Part shown: one piece after another, positions 45,570 to 56,160 of the stretch
How the letters are laid out: each line of letters begins with the position of its first letter
How positions within the stretch are numbered: the stretch's first letter is position 1
DNA from: Annulohypoxylon bovei var. microspora
Lineage: Eukaryota; Ascomycota; Sordariomycetes; Xylariales; Hypoxylaceae
Assembly: GCA_022836615.1 (NCBI GenBank)
Contig: MU405285.1
Span: forward strand, 124,001 to 188,000
Reading direction: 5' to 3'
Length of the DNA stretch: 64,000 nt
The notes under the pieces: generated by a model
Told to the model about the DNA's origin: nothing
The model's input: the letters and a program-made list of their open reading frames with translations, nothing else
The model's database searches: none
Position numbers and translations under genes: made by a program

Positions 45570-46930
45570 TGCTAGTGGCTTTAGCTAGTGCGCTAGAAAA
45601 TAGGGGACCTAAATTCGCATAATATTGAAAGTTGTTCTCGACAATGAGGAATAGGCCGATACTATCAAATCTAACTCTCTCGATAAAGTATACTTTACAA
45701 TCTCGTAGTTTAGTAATACTGACATCTTTTACTTACGGGACAAAATACCTTTTAAAAGAGAGATCAGATATAAGGCACAAATTATTATGGAGACCTGTCT
45801 GCCTGTCCAGGTGCCTGTTGAAGGCACCTTTTAGTGGCCTGGCGCTACTGAGATCCAGAAAAGAAAGCCCTGGAGGCGGTCCCCCGTATCCTATGGCTGT
45901 CTAGAGCCCGCTATTTTGGCACCATCTCACTGGCGCTTCCTAAAACTTATACAATCTAACAGCTTATTGATCAACACGATATCGAGAAACAACGAATCTA
46001 ATTGATTAGATAATCGGATATCGCACAAGCCATTAGGCTTTTCTGTTTAAAGAATTCAGGTATCATTAGGAAATGACAAAGGGGATAGCTCTTTTTGCCA
46101 GTCTAAAAGATAGACCTCGACAAGAAAAAGGGTAAGCTGATATGAGTTGGGATACTAGCCTAAAGGATTGTTTTTTGATTTGCCCGAGCATCAATGCCAT
46201 AACAATGCGCTAGTATCAGTATGAGAGACTTGATGGTTAATTGGGCAATCGGCCTTTCCTGGATTTTCGAGCGGATAGCATGGAGCTTTTCAAGCTACTC
46301 GCGATCGATTCTATCGTTGATAGCACTAGCGTCGGCCGAGTCTTATAGAACCATCCTATGTTCGCTGCGTAAACTCGGGGCCGCTGTTGACCCCGAACCC
46401 GAATCCGAGGGTTTGTGATGCAAGACTTCTCATCGCCGTCTAGTCGAATCTTCAAAGAATTACCTACATAGGTAGGTAGGTATCTATGCTGCTGCCGAGA
46501 GTTCCACTAGCCCTATAAGACAACTGCTATCATAAGATAATTTATCAATACATGCTGTCGGCATGATTACCGGGCTACCGCCATCTCGTATTCATCCCAC
46601 TCATTTAGGGGGTTGGCACGGGTGCGCAATTTATCAGAGGCTCAAGTCGATGCAGGAACCGTAGACATCAACTTAATTACTATGTAACAATCAATATGTA
46701 ACTCGGCAAGATCCGTAATCAGCCATCGCGGCGTGATTTTTAAATACGTAGGGTCGTACTAAGGCTATAGCGTGTGCCGATTCAGGCTCTTCTCTGCAGG
46801 AGACTAGCCTCAAATCCCATGGTGCAACAAATTGGCCCGCCGGCATCCCGGCCCATTTTCCCCAGATCGTCAGGTCAAAGCCGGCACTTCCAGTTCCACT
46901 TGTCAGAATAGGCATTGAAGTTGACATACG
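45570..46930. other. Intergenic between RanGEF and GH7 genes
   Basis: No supported gene. It holds the RanGEF promoter on its left side and part of the GH7 upstream region on its right. TAGG runs occur at about 46470-46482. Confidence 0.5.
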
Positions 46931-46940
46931 GAGCTTTGAT

Positions 46941-47146
46941 CTGGGGAAGTCAGGGTACACGGACTCCTTCTCCTATCTGCGCCATCATGCCAGATTGAAG
47001 CTAGATAGGTACAGGTAGGTAGGTAGGCAGGTATATATATGTATCTTGAGATATGAGTCGCCCCAGAAATAGTATTGCGTGCTTGTCACACCCGCGACGA
47101 CTGTTCTACATCAACTTACCGGGGTAATTAGAAGACGTCAAAAGTC
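46941..47146 (+). promoter_or_regulatory. GH7 promoter with CreA-type sites and TATA element
   Basis: Three matches to the CreA/Cre1 carbon-catabolite-repressor consensus SYGGRG lie within 206 bp of the ATG: CTGGGG at 46941-46946, its complement CCCCAG at 47061-47066, and CCGGGG at 47119-47124. A TATATATAT box is at 47032-47040, about 107 bp upstream of the start. Glucose repression of this cellulase is inferred from these sites and from how cellulases are controlled in general. Confidence 0.5.
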
Positions 47147-48625
47147 ATGGCCTCTAACAAGCTCGCCGTCGGCCTCGCTGTCCTAGGCCTCGCTGTTGCG
47201 CAGAAGCCCGGCAATACTGCCGATGTCTACCCCGAGATAACGACCTACCGATGTAGCGTGGCAGACGGGTGCAAGGAGTCGACCAACTACCTCGTTCTCG
47301 ACTCGTCCGCCCATTGGGTTCACCAAGTCAGTGACCAGTCCGCCGGATGCGGTAGCTGGGGAAGCAAGCCAAATGAAACTGCTTGCCCTACTAAGGAGGC
47401 ATGTGCTGAAAACTGTGTCAGTACGTGATATCGAGTCCTGAACACTACCTATTCTGCAATACTAGGCATTTATGAGCCACAATGATTGACACATGTTGTT
47501 CTAGTGGAGGGCCAAAGCGACTACACCACCATCGGTGTCAAGACGGACGGATCCTCGTTGAACATGCAGCTGATTGTCGGCGACAACGTCGTCTCTCCCC
47601 GTATCTATCTCCTAGACGAAGCCAAGGAGAAGTACGAAATGCTCCAACTCACCGGTAACGAAATCGCGTTCGACATCGAGGGCAGCCATCTTCCTTGCGG
47701 CATGAACAGCGCCCTTTATCTCTCCGAGATGGCAGCAGATGGTGGTAAAAGCGAATTGAACCCGGGTGGGGCTGCTTGGGGAACAGGATATTGTGATGCG
47801 CAGTAAGTTCAATCATCTCCTTCAACCAAGTACGGTTCAGTTGTTTGATTAACTTTATGATTAGGTGCTATGTTACCCCCTTCATCAACGGAGAAGTAAG
47901 CTATTATGACTTCAGCCTCTCTTCGAGGTTTACTACTCGAGCTTGATCTAATCGTCATTTAGGGAAACGTGGATGGCAAAGGCGCTTGCTGTAACGAGAT
48001 GGACATCTGGGAAGCCAACTCCCGTGCCAACCAGATCGCGCCGCACCCTTGCAACCAGACCGGTCCCTACCTCTGCACGGGCGACGAGTGCCAGGCCAGT
48101 GGTGTCTGCGACAAGAACGGTTGTGGTTGGAATCCCTACCGCCTCAACCAGCCCGAGTATTACGGAAGGGGAGCGAACTACACGGTGGACACGACCAAGC
48201 CGTTCACCGTCGTGACCCAGTTCCCCGCCGACGAGAGTGGCAAGCTGACGGAGATCCACCGCCTGTACGTGCAAGGCGAGAAGGTGATCAAGGCCGAGGT
48301 GGTGAAGAAAGAAGGCGTGCCGGAGGTTGCGTTCACGAACGACGCTTACTGCAATGCGACGGGCGCGACTCAGTTCATGAACCTAGGTGCCCATGAGGAG
48401 ATGGGTGGTGCGTTGACTCGGGGGATGGTGTTGGCTTTCAGCATCTGGTGGGATGAGGGCGGCAACATGTCCTGGCTCGACGGTGCTGAGGATGGTGCTG
48501 GTCCCTGCAACGCCACCGAAGGAAACCCCACAACTATCAGGCAAATTGAGGCGCATCCTGAGGTCACCTTCAGCAACTTAAAGTGGGGAGAGATTGGGTC
48601 AACATTCCCCGCGAGCTCAGCATAA
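47147..48625 (+). CDS. GH7 endo-beta-1,4-glucanase (EG1-type cellulase), no CBM
   Basis: Secreted retaining cellulase. Four exons (47147-47420, 47505-47802, 47865-47895, 47963-48625; introns 84, 62 and 67 nt) give 421 aa. The third exon is only 31 nt and encodes the CYVTPFINGE region. Signal peptide of about 18 residues ending AVA, with mature Gln19. The GH7 catalytic motif NEMDIWEAN carries nucleophile E213, D215 and acid/base E218. HLPCGMNSALYLSEM and the many paired cysteines are typical. The loops that roof the cellobiohydrolase tunnel appear reduced, so an endoglucanase fits better than a CBH1. The protein stops after STFPASSA with no linker and no CBM1. N-glycosylation sequons include NQT, NYT and NAT. 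Its neighbours suggest cellulose use. Confidence 0.94.
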
Positions 48626-51243
48626 GAAGTTTGATAAAGAGAATAACTACCTAGAAATTGCTATATTAAATAGATTTTACATTCGACTACTTAGGTATCT
48701 AGGTAACCACCTGTTATGAATTATAGAGCCGTTAGAAATGTATATCTATAACTACCTAACTATTATTATCATACAATCTACAGATTTGTAACTTCTATAG
48801 TGTAACTCGCAAAGTGCGGTTAGTGAGGTAAAAGCTGAAAACGTTCCAACCGCATGGAACTCCCTAAGTAAGTTGGGGTTCGGAAGTGCACCTTTTTAGG
48901 GGGCGCAGCGAAGTAATCGTAGTACTGAGCCGCGGCCATGTCCGCACGATATTAAGCAGACCGCAACTATAAAGTGCTTCCCTCCGCAACAGGTAGGTTG
49001 AATAAGCGGTATACTCAAGCCACTCGATTAAGGCTGAGCCCACGATACACGTCGTACATTGCACGCACGACTCGCTCACCGACTCTTGCGAGTGAGATAA
49101 GCAACAGCGCATGCGTGCCACATCCGGTTCAGCTTTCCAGAAACGCCCTGGAATGACGACCAAACTGCCTATTCTTAGAATTTCGATCCTTCTCATTGGC
49201 CTGCCGCTACCGAAAACCCGCGAGTATGTCAGCAATAGATCCCGCACGCCCTACATCGCGCATAGGGCTGGCCCACCCCCAATATCTACCTAGCTAGCTA
49301 GCTAGATAGTCAGATCTTACCGGGTAACGTTCCGAAGACAAGAATAGCTGCCTACAAAGGTCTCGAGTAAGATGTATAAATGTAAGAGCGGCCTTGCCAC
49401 TCAGACAAACTAGTCAAGAGCTCGAACTACATCAAAGACCTCAATCAAACAAAAGACACGATCTTCTCCGTCGTTGCCATGCAAGAAGAGTACATTGTCT
49501 CCAAGCGCTGCAGTAGACGATACACGCCTAGCTTCACCATGCGATTTGCCCAATTCATCAACAGCGGCAAGCAAGAAAACATTCGCGCACCTAAAGGCAC
49601 CCACCAGCACTAATAATGTGGTCGAAACTTAGGTTCGTGCTGGCAACCTCTTCGATTACTGGCGAGAATAATAATTAACATGCTCTACTCTAGTTCGGTA
49701 TGGAGAAGGAGTGAGAGGAGGAGTCAGGCGTATGACCAATGGTCGGATACTCGGGAGTCATTTAAAAGCACTTCCTACACACCGCGAACTCGATAGTTCG
49801 ACAACAAATCAACAATACTGCATGTCTAATGGAGTAGGATATGGAATTGGGAAGGCCACAAATTTGTCTAAGACTGGATTTCACCACGATACCTAAGAAC
49901 GTTATAAAGGAGGTACCTATTGGAGCATGTATTTGGATAGTGTATACCCTCACCACCACCCGAAGAAAATATTAATCACAATTCTGCTAAATTGGCCGGG
50001 GAATATTCTCTTCATAGCTTTTTGATTGCCTACCTACTTGCTGATGATAAACTTAGTGATCATGTTTATAAAGACTTGCATCCTTTCAGCCACCCCTGAA
50101 CCCCTTTCATGATCTCGCTCTACTTTCATCCAACCTAATTGTCAATTCATCAACATTCGGCCAGGAATCTACACAATATGAATATCATGAAGGACCACTA
50201 CATTCGAAGTTTTGATAGCGCCGCGTATAGCCCCTTCTTAACAAACTGTTTCTTGACCCTACAAAACCCGCTTAGCTTAGGATTTTTTACTAACTTTAAC
50301 CTAATATATATTCATCAGCAACGACGTCTTCGATAGAAGCTATTGCTGTGGTAGCAATTTAGCAATGATCCTCAAAACTTTACGTCCCTTCTTCGAAATA
50401 AAAAAATGGCAATCAAGACAGGTTAGCTAACAGCTCACTCAACCCTTGCTAAAGTCTGACGCCAAGCTATCACAAAAACAATATGCAAAGCTTAGTCATG
50501 CCACGGCAAGAACCAACCATTAATAGACCATTCTTATAGCTGTCATCGCAAGACCCAGGCTCTACCCCATGGACTTACCAGTCTCCTTTCGGCAAAGCTA
50601 TAGGAACGACGGGCTTAGTCTCCCCCAGATGGAGAAGCCCCCCCACGATACCGTACCCACGAGCGTAATACTCGCATATAACTCGCATATAACTCCGATG
50701 TCAGCTCCGCTCTTACTAAGTACTTAGAAGGACGGCGAATTGGGTCCCCGCGAAATCGATAATCGTCACAGCGTGGTAGAATGGTTCGTTGGAGTTTGCA
50801 TATATTGTACGACCCAGAGGTGCATCGAGGAAATATATCGCCGGCATTACCTCGTCACGAATCGAAGCGAGCGAAAATGGATCTGCGGCAATCAAACAAC
50901 TTGTTCTCGAAAACAACCCCCATCCGCGTTGGGGGATTCCAGTGGATCACTGATTGCTATACCGGTAAACGTATTGGTTCGTCGCCCACGTCGTAGCGGG
51001 AGTATTTATTTTACCCGTATATTCTCCCGAACGAAGTCCATGCATCAGGTCACCCGCCAAGTCCCATGTACCGGCGCAGCGGTGTCCGTGGTCCATGATG
51101 TGTGGTCTGTTCCCCCTTATAAGGCAGGGTCCCGAATGCTCATTCGAAGGACCTAGAGTGGCGGGAAACCTTTAATTGAAAACACGGAGCAGCTAGGCTT
51201 GATTTGCGGCTGAAAGTAAAGGAACTCGGAACAGACTTACACG
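48626..51243. other. 2.6-kb intergenic region before the GH94 gene
   Basis: No supported gene. The last 130 bp before the GH94 ATG include a CTTATAAGG TATA-like word at about 51116-51124. A GH94 promoter must lie here. Frames up to 138 codons at 50740-51156 show no domain. A CTAG/TAGC run is at about 49290-49303. Confidence 0.5.
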
Positions 51244-53601
51244 ATGCTACGCTCCACAGAGGACGGCGACCGCTATGAGTTGGCGAGCCCGACGGCTCTG
51301 CCGAAGGCCGGTGGCTTCCTATGGAACCAGAAAATGATGATCCAGATGACCTGCCGTGGGTATGCGACGGCGCAATTTATGCAGCCGGAGCCGTCAAAAT
51401 ACGCCCATGCCCCGAACCTCGAGGCCAAGACCTTTATGCAACCCGAGCAGAACTACTATGCTCACCATCCGGGCCGTTTCGTTTATGTTAAGGATGAAGA
51501 GACTGGCCAGCTGTTCTCGGCACCCTATGAGCCGGTCCGTGCTCCGCTTGACCGGTTTGTGTTCTCTGTTGGCAAAAGTGATATTTCCTGGACAGTTGAG
51601 CACCTAGGCATCCGCGTGGAACTGACCCTGGTGATTCCAACGCACGATGTAGTTGAGCTCTGGTCTGTTAAAGTGACTAATCTGAGCGGGCGGCCGCGCA
51701 AAGTTAGCGTGTACCCCTATTTTCCATTCGGTTACATGTCGTGGATGAACCAAGAGGCGGAATGGAGGCCAGACCTTGGCGGTATAGTGGGTAAAAGCAT
51801 CACGCCGTACCAAAAGGCAGCGGATTACTGGAAGAACAAATTCTTGAAGGATAAATCGTACTTCCTCACCGAAACCGCGCCGGTCTCGTGGGAGGCCATG
51901 CAAGAGGCCTTTGAGGGTGAAGGCGGCCTTCATGCGCCCTCATCGCTAGCACAGCCTGAGCTCAGTCGCAGTGAAGCCCGCTATGAAACGCCGGTGGCCG
52001 TGGTACAGTACCGAACTGAACTGAAAGCAGACGAGCAGCGTGACTACCGCTTTCTCTTCGGCCCTGCCTTCGACGATGCCGAGATCCGCGCTGTCCGCGA
52101 TAAGTATCTCAGCAAGGAAGGATTCGCACAGACGGCGAAAGAATATGCGGAGTACATCAGCAAAGGAAAAGGGTGCCTGCAGATCGAAACGCCGGACAAG
52201 CACGTTGATAACTTCGTTAACAATTGGCTGCCACGCCAGTGCTATTACCATGGCGACGTGAACCGGCTGACTACGGATCCGCAGACGCGCAATTACCTGC
52301 AAGACAATATGGGAATGTCGTACATTAAACCAGAGGTAGCACGCAAGGCGTTTTTGATAGCAGTATCACAACAGGAGAAGGATGGCGCCATGCCCGACGG
52401 TATCTTGTTGACGGAAGGTGCCGAACTCAAGTATATCAACCAGATCCCACACACCGACCATTGCATCTGGCTACCGGTAACACTCGAGGCATACCTCGCC
52501 GAGACAGGTGATTATGACCTTCTTAAAGTACCCATAAAGGGAATGCATGGCGACACGTATACCGTATTCGAACGCTTTAGCCGAGCAATGGATTGGCTGC
52601 ACTCAGCTCGCGACGCTCGAGGGTTGAGCTATATTGCTCAGGGAGACTGGTGTGACCCGCTGAATATGGTGGGCTACAAAGGAAAGGGTGTATCGGGGTG
52701 GCAGACGGTTGCTACAGCGTTTGCGCTGAAGTTATGGGCAGACGTCTGTGAGCATGAGGGTAAAACAGACCTAGCAGCACAATACCGCGCAAACGCCAAG
52801 GAGGTCAATGAAGCCGCGAACGCGCATCTGTGGGATGGTGACTGGTTTGCCCGAGGTATTACGGATGACAATGTAGTCTTCGGCATCAAGAAGGATCCAG
52901 AGGGTCGCATTTGGCTGAACCCGCAGACATGGTCGATTCTAAGTGGAGCGACCAGCACCGAACAAATCTCACGAATACTACCTCAGATAGACTCGCAGAT
53001 GAGCACACCTTATGGTGTCGTTATGTTCGCACCCCCTTTCAGCGGTATGCGAGAGGATGTCGGCCGTGTGACACAAAAATACCCAGGCTCTGCCGAGAAT
53101 GGGTCAGTGTACAACCACGCGGCCGCCTTTTATATCCACAGCTTGTACTCGATAAAAGAGAGTGACCGGGCGTACGACGTTCTGCGGAAGATGATCCCTG
53201 GCCCTTCAGAAGAAGATTATGTGCAGCGAGGCCAGCTTCCCGTATATATTCCCAACTACTATCGTGGCGCGTACCAACAGTATCCACGAACGGCGGGGCG
53301 GTCTAGTCAGCTATTCAACACAGGAACAGTGTCGTGGGTGTACCGGTCCTTCATTGAGGGGTTATGTGGTCTGAGTGGCGACGCGCAGGGCTTGCGCATT
53401 CAGCCGCAGTTACCATCCACCTGGGACGCCATCAAAGTCACGCGCCTGTTCCGCGGTGCCACGTTCGTGATAGATATTCATCGTTCAGCAGATGTGAAGG
53501 AGGTGGTAGTGAAATACGACGGTCGGATCCTTCCGGAAGCACGCTTCACCAGCATCCAGCCCGGTGCAACGTACCAGCTGTCTGTCTCGGTGCCTAAGTA
53601 A
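51244..53601 (+). CDS. GH94 phosphorylase, probably cellobionic acid phosphorylase (NdvB-like)
   Basis: Intracellular inverting glycoside phosphorylase. Single exon, 785 aa, close to the roughly 790 aa of fungal and bacterial cellobionic acid phosphorylases. In order: N-terminal beta-sandwich (SPTALPKAGGFLWNQKMMIQ, GYATAQFMQPEPSKYAHAP), linker helices, (alpha/alpha)6 barrel and a C-terminal jelly roll. The general acid is predicted as D468 in QGDWCDPLNM, matching the GH94 DWND/DWCD position. DNMGMSY, IPHTDHCIWLP and YPGSAENGSVYNHAAAFY are family blocks. No signal peptide, so substrate must be imported. The expected reaction converts cellobionate plus phosphate to glucose-1-phosphate and gluconate. 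Cellobiose or chitobiose phosphorylase activity cannot be excluded. No introns, and it is visibly richer in G+C than its flanks, consistent with ancient bacterial origin, though GH94 genes are known in several fungi. Start chosen as first ATG before the conserved YELASPTALPKA. Confidence 0.9.
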   Translation: MLRSTEDGDRYELASPTALPKAGGFLWNQKMMIQMTCRGYATAQFMQPEPSKYAHAPNLEAKTFMQPEQNYYAHHPGRFVYVKDEETGQLFSAPYEPVRAPLDRFVFSVGKSDISWTVEHLGIRVELTLVIPTHDVVELWSVKVTNLSGRPRKVSVYPYFPFGYMSWMNQEAEWRPDLGGIVGKSITPYQKAADYWKNKFLKDKSYFLTETAPVSWEAMQEAFEGEGGLHAPSSLAQPELSRSEARYETPVAVVQYRTELKADEQRDYRFLFGPAFDDAEIRAVRDKYLSKEGFAQTAKEYAEYISKGKGCLQIETPDKHVDNFVNNWLPRQCYYHGDVNRLTTDPQTRNYLQDNMGMSYIKPEVARKAFLIAVSQQEKDGAMPDGILLTEGAELKYINQIPHTDHCIWLPVTLEAYLAETGDYDLLKVPIKGMHGDTYTVFERFSRAMDWLHSARDARGLSYIAQGDWCDPLNMVGYKGKGVSGWQTVATAFALKLWADVCEHEGKTDLAAQYRANAKEVNEAANAHLWDGDWFARGITDDNVVFGIKKDPEGRIWLNPQTWSILSGATSTEQISRILPQIDSQMSTPYGVVMFAPPFSGMREDVGRVTQKYPGSAENGSVYNHAAAFYIHSLYSIKESDRAYDVLRKMIPGPSEEDYVQRGQLPVYIPNYYRGAYQQYPRTAGRSSQLFNTGTVSWVYRSFIEGLCGLSGDAQGLRIQPQLPSTWDAIKVTRLFRGATFVIDIHRSADVKEVVVKYDGRILPEARFTSIQPGATYQLSVSVPK

Positions 53602-54053
53602 TATGCTTGTCCCTCATTATCGACTGTATAGCCGACAATGTATCGTTCCTGTATTGAGCTGGTAGTAGATTTGAGCTAAAAGGAGGTCCGTAGAATAGGT
53701 TAGGATACCTATGTAATTTGCTGTCGAGCTACTGTACTTGGGTAGCTAGGTAGATAGACACTTTCGTTAAATCAGCTTCTGGCTTATCAAAACTTGTTAA
53801 TAGATGGCACAATTTCCTGTTATAGAAATTCAATCTTGGATTCTTGATATCGCGAATCTATCGATATTTTACCCCTTGTTCTCTTAGGGATTAGGTCGAT
53901 GAGGCATGAAACGCCAAGAGAGCGTGCACTCCCACACTCACCTGCACCGCGACTTGGCATCGTCTCAAGCCAAAGATTTGTCGCGACGCAAATAGATGTT
54001 GGAGATCCTGCTTTTCTCCCTAACATCTATCTTCGCGACTAGAGAACACCATA
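53602..54053. other. Short intergenic region
   Basis: Contains the GH94 3' flank and the promoter of the next secreted-protein gene. A TAGGTAGATAG motif is at about 53746. No gene. Confidence 0.5.
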
Positions 54054-54818
54054 ATGCGACTTCAGTGGCGATCAACGATAGCCTTTCTTAGTATTGGGGC
54101 AGTATGGCAAACGACGGGCGCATTAGGGCAAAGGATTCGGGTTGAGGAGGAATTGATGCGACCTATCATAGTAGATGGAGCAACGACAGTGAGAGATGGA
54201 GACGATCTACCTGAAAATGCGATGGTAGAAAATGTCGCTGCATCAGATGTTCCGCGAGTCTCGGAGGTACCGCAAATCTCGGGCATCCCACAAGTCGAAG
54301 TAAACGAACCCTGGGCATTGAATAGCACGGTGATACCGAGCAGTATCGCAACGCCGAAGACATCCACGACCAACGCCCAAGCACAGCCAACTGAACCCGT
54401 GGTTCCAATAGCTGCATTGCTATTCTCGGGATCACCAGGGCCAAAAGACTGTCGCGGCACGGTAATGGCGAAAGTCCAGCTCCCAAAGCCTGGATCTCAA
54501 CATTCGACACCGACATGTTACAATGTACCGGGCATAGCGCAGTGCGCGACCTTCGTCGCAAATATGGACGACGGGTGTGAAGCGCGGTTGTTTAACGAGC
54601 CGAACTGCCTCACGTTTTCCAACTTAGCCGTATTTACTCCGGAGCAAAAGGCTTATGGCGGACTTCTAAGAAGTATTGAAATTACCTGTGGCATTAAGGG
54701 TGTGACGCCACCACCATTAAACCTTCCGGGCTTGGAATTACCGCCAAATGCTCAACAGGCCGTTGGGAAGGTAATTGCCCTCCTGTCCAAGTCTATCTCA
54801 AGAGATGAGTTCAACTAA
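54054..54818 (+). CDS. Secreted protein of unknown function with six cysteines
   Basis: Single exon, 254 aa. Signal peptide of about 25 residues (FLSIGAVWQTTGALG). The middle (about 26-115) is a low-complexity, acidic-to-Thr/Pro-rich region with a VPRVSEVPQISGIPQVEV pseudo-repeat (period about six). The C-terminal half carries six Cys in the order DCRG, TCYN, QCATF, GCEAR, NCLTF and TCGI, suggesting three disulfides in a compact domain. It ends with a Pro/Leu-rich tail. I do not recognise a named family. It could be a cell-wall or effector-like protein, but nothing shows a role. Same strand as GH94. Confidence 0.75.
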   Translation: MRLQWRSTIAFLSIGAVWQTTGALGQRIRVEEELMRPIIVDGATTVRDGDDLPENAMVENVAASDVPRVSEVPQISGIPQVEVNEPWALNSTVIPSSIATPKTSTTNAQAQPTEPVVPIAALLFSGSPGPKDCRGTVMAKVQLPKPGSQHSTPTCYNVPGIAQCATFVANMDDGCEARLFNEPNCLTFSNLAVFTPEQKAYGGLLRSIEITCGIKGVTPPPLNLPGLELPPNAQQAVGKVIALLSKSISRDEFN

Positions 54819-56160
54819 CCGGCTATAGTAAGCACGATCGACCACCCGTGCTATAATAAAAATTGGGAAATTCAAGTTGATTGAAGGCCTCTGGACTCTT
54901 GTACTAGCCAGTGAAAAGATTATATGGAGATATAAATGAAGCTCATTGGCGAAACCAGGAGAAGGGCTTAGGGTCGTCGTCCGGAGATGAGATGTAGGAA
55001 TATGATACATAATATCTCATATTCCGGTTCGACATCACTTCCGATCTGGGGAAGGGCCCGGCAGGCGCCTTAGGTAGATATCGACGCCAAATCTATATCT
55101 ACCCATGTAAGGGGAGATGACTTGGACAAATGGTAGCATGCGAACTTATTAGTTCGAGCATGATAGAAACACGTTTCGAAGATCGGGAGGGGAATTCATA
55201 TTCGGAGCACGAATCACGGGCCAAGAAGCCGTGCCGGATGCAGGTAAACTGATGCCCAAATATTACGGTAGGAGCAAACATATGATATTTGCATAGAGTG
55301 TGGTATGTTGTGTGTGTGTTTGTGTGTGTACAGGTGTATATGCCTACATGTAGGTATTGATGTATGTAGTAGGTAGGATGAATGGAGTTGCAGATGATAG
55401 ATGATGATTTTGGAATGCATAAGGGATGATAGGGACCATTAGGAGGGCGTGACTTCCACTGTATGAATTACTTACAGGTAGGCAACTCTTCACTGTAATG
55501 GATTAAGTTTGACGATACATAGCGGGTCCTTTAGCGTCCGTTGTATCACTATCGATAAATTAGCATACCGGCTTCGGTAACCATACGGCGCTAATAGCGG
55601 CTTATCCTGGCAAAACCTTGGAAGTCGCGTCATAACTGTTCATTGTCGGGTAGCCATAGGCATAATCGCTCCTGTCTTGTGACTTAGACTGCCCAGGTGG
55701 GAGCAGGTGGGAGTCAAGACAAAGACATGCGAGAAACATTCTTAGACCTCCTCCACTTTCCTTTCTTTTTACCATAGAACATTGAAATTTGATAACGTCA
55801 ACTTACCGACCACGCATTACAATTTTAACACAGCTCACTAATTACTCTTTACTCTAATACTTACCAATCTATCATCGTCGTCCCCTCCTTTTACATACGA
55901 ACATATCTTGTCAATATCTCTTTCCCTCGTCGCATCCGATAACGAGTCTGCCGTTCTTACTTCTTACTATCACCGAGTATCCGACACCTAACTTTAGAGA
56001 AAATTCCATTTATACAAAGAGTACGATTGTCCAACCCGGTATTAAAGAGAAACCAACGCATAGCACATTACCAAGTGGGCGACAAATCCATATTCACAAG
56101 TCATAAGAGAAGCATAAAGGAACTCGAAGGAATTACTCAACCGCCGAGGAGTAAGGCAAG
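54819..56160. other. Intergenic before UBC8, with TG repeat
   Basis: No supported gene. A TG dinucleotide tract lies at about 55307-55330. The last 400 bp are pyrimidine-rich and likely hold the UBC8 promoter and leader. Confidence 0.5.
55307..55330. repeat. TG dinucleotide microsatellite
   Basis: Interrupted run of about eleven TG units in intergenic DNA. Confidence 0.8.

Noticed and set aside
50740..51156. 138-codon plus-strand frame upstream of GH94
   Set aside because: No domain; position fits a promoter region.
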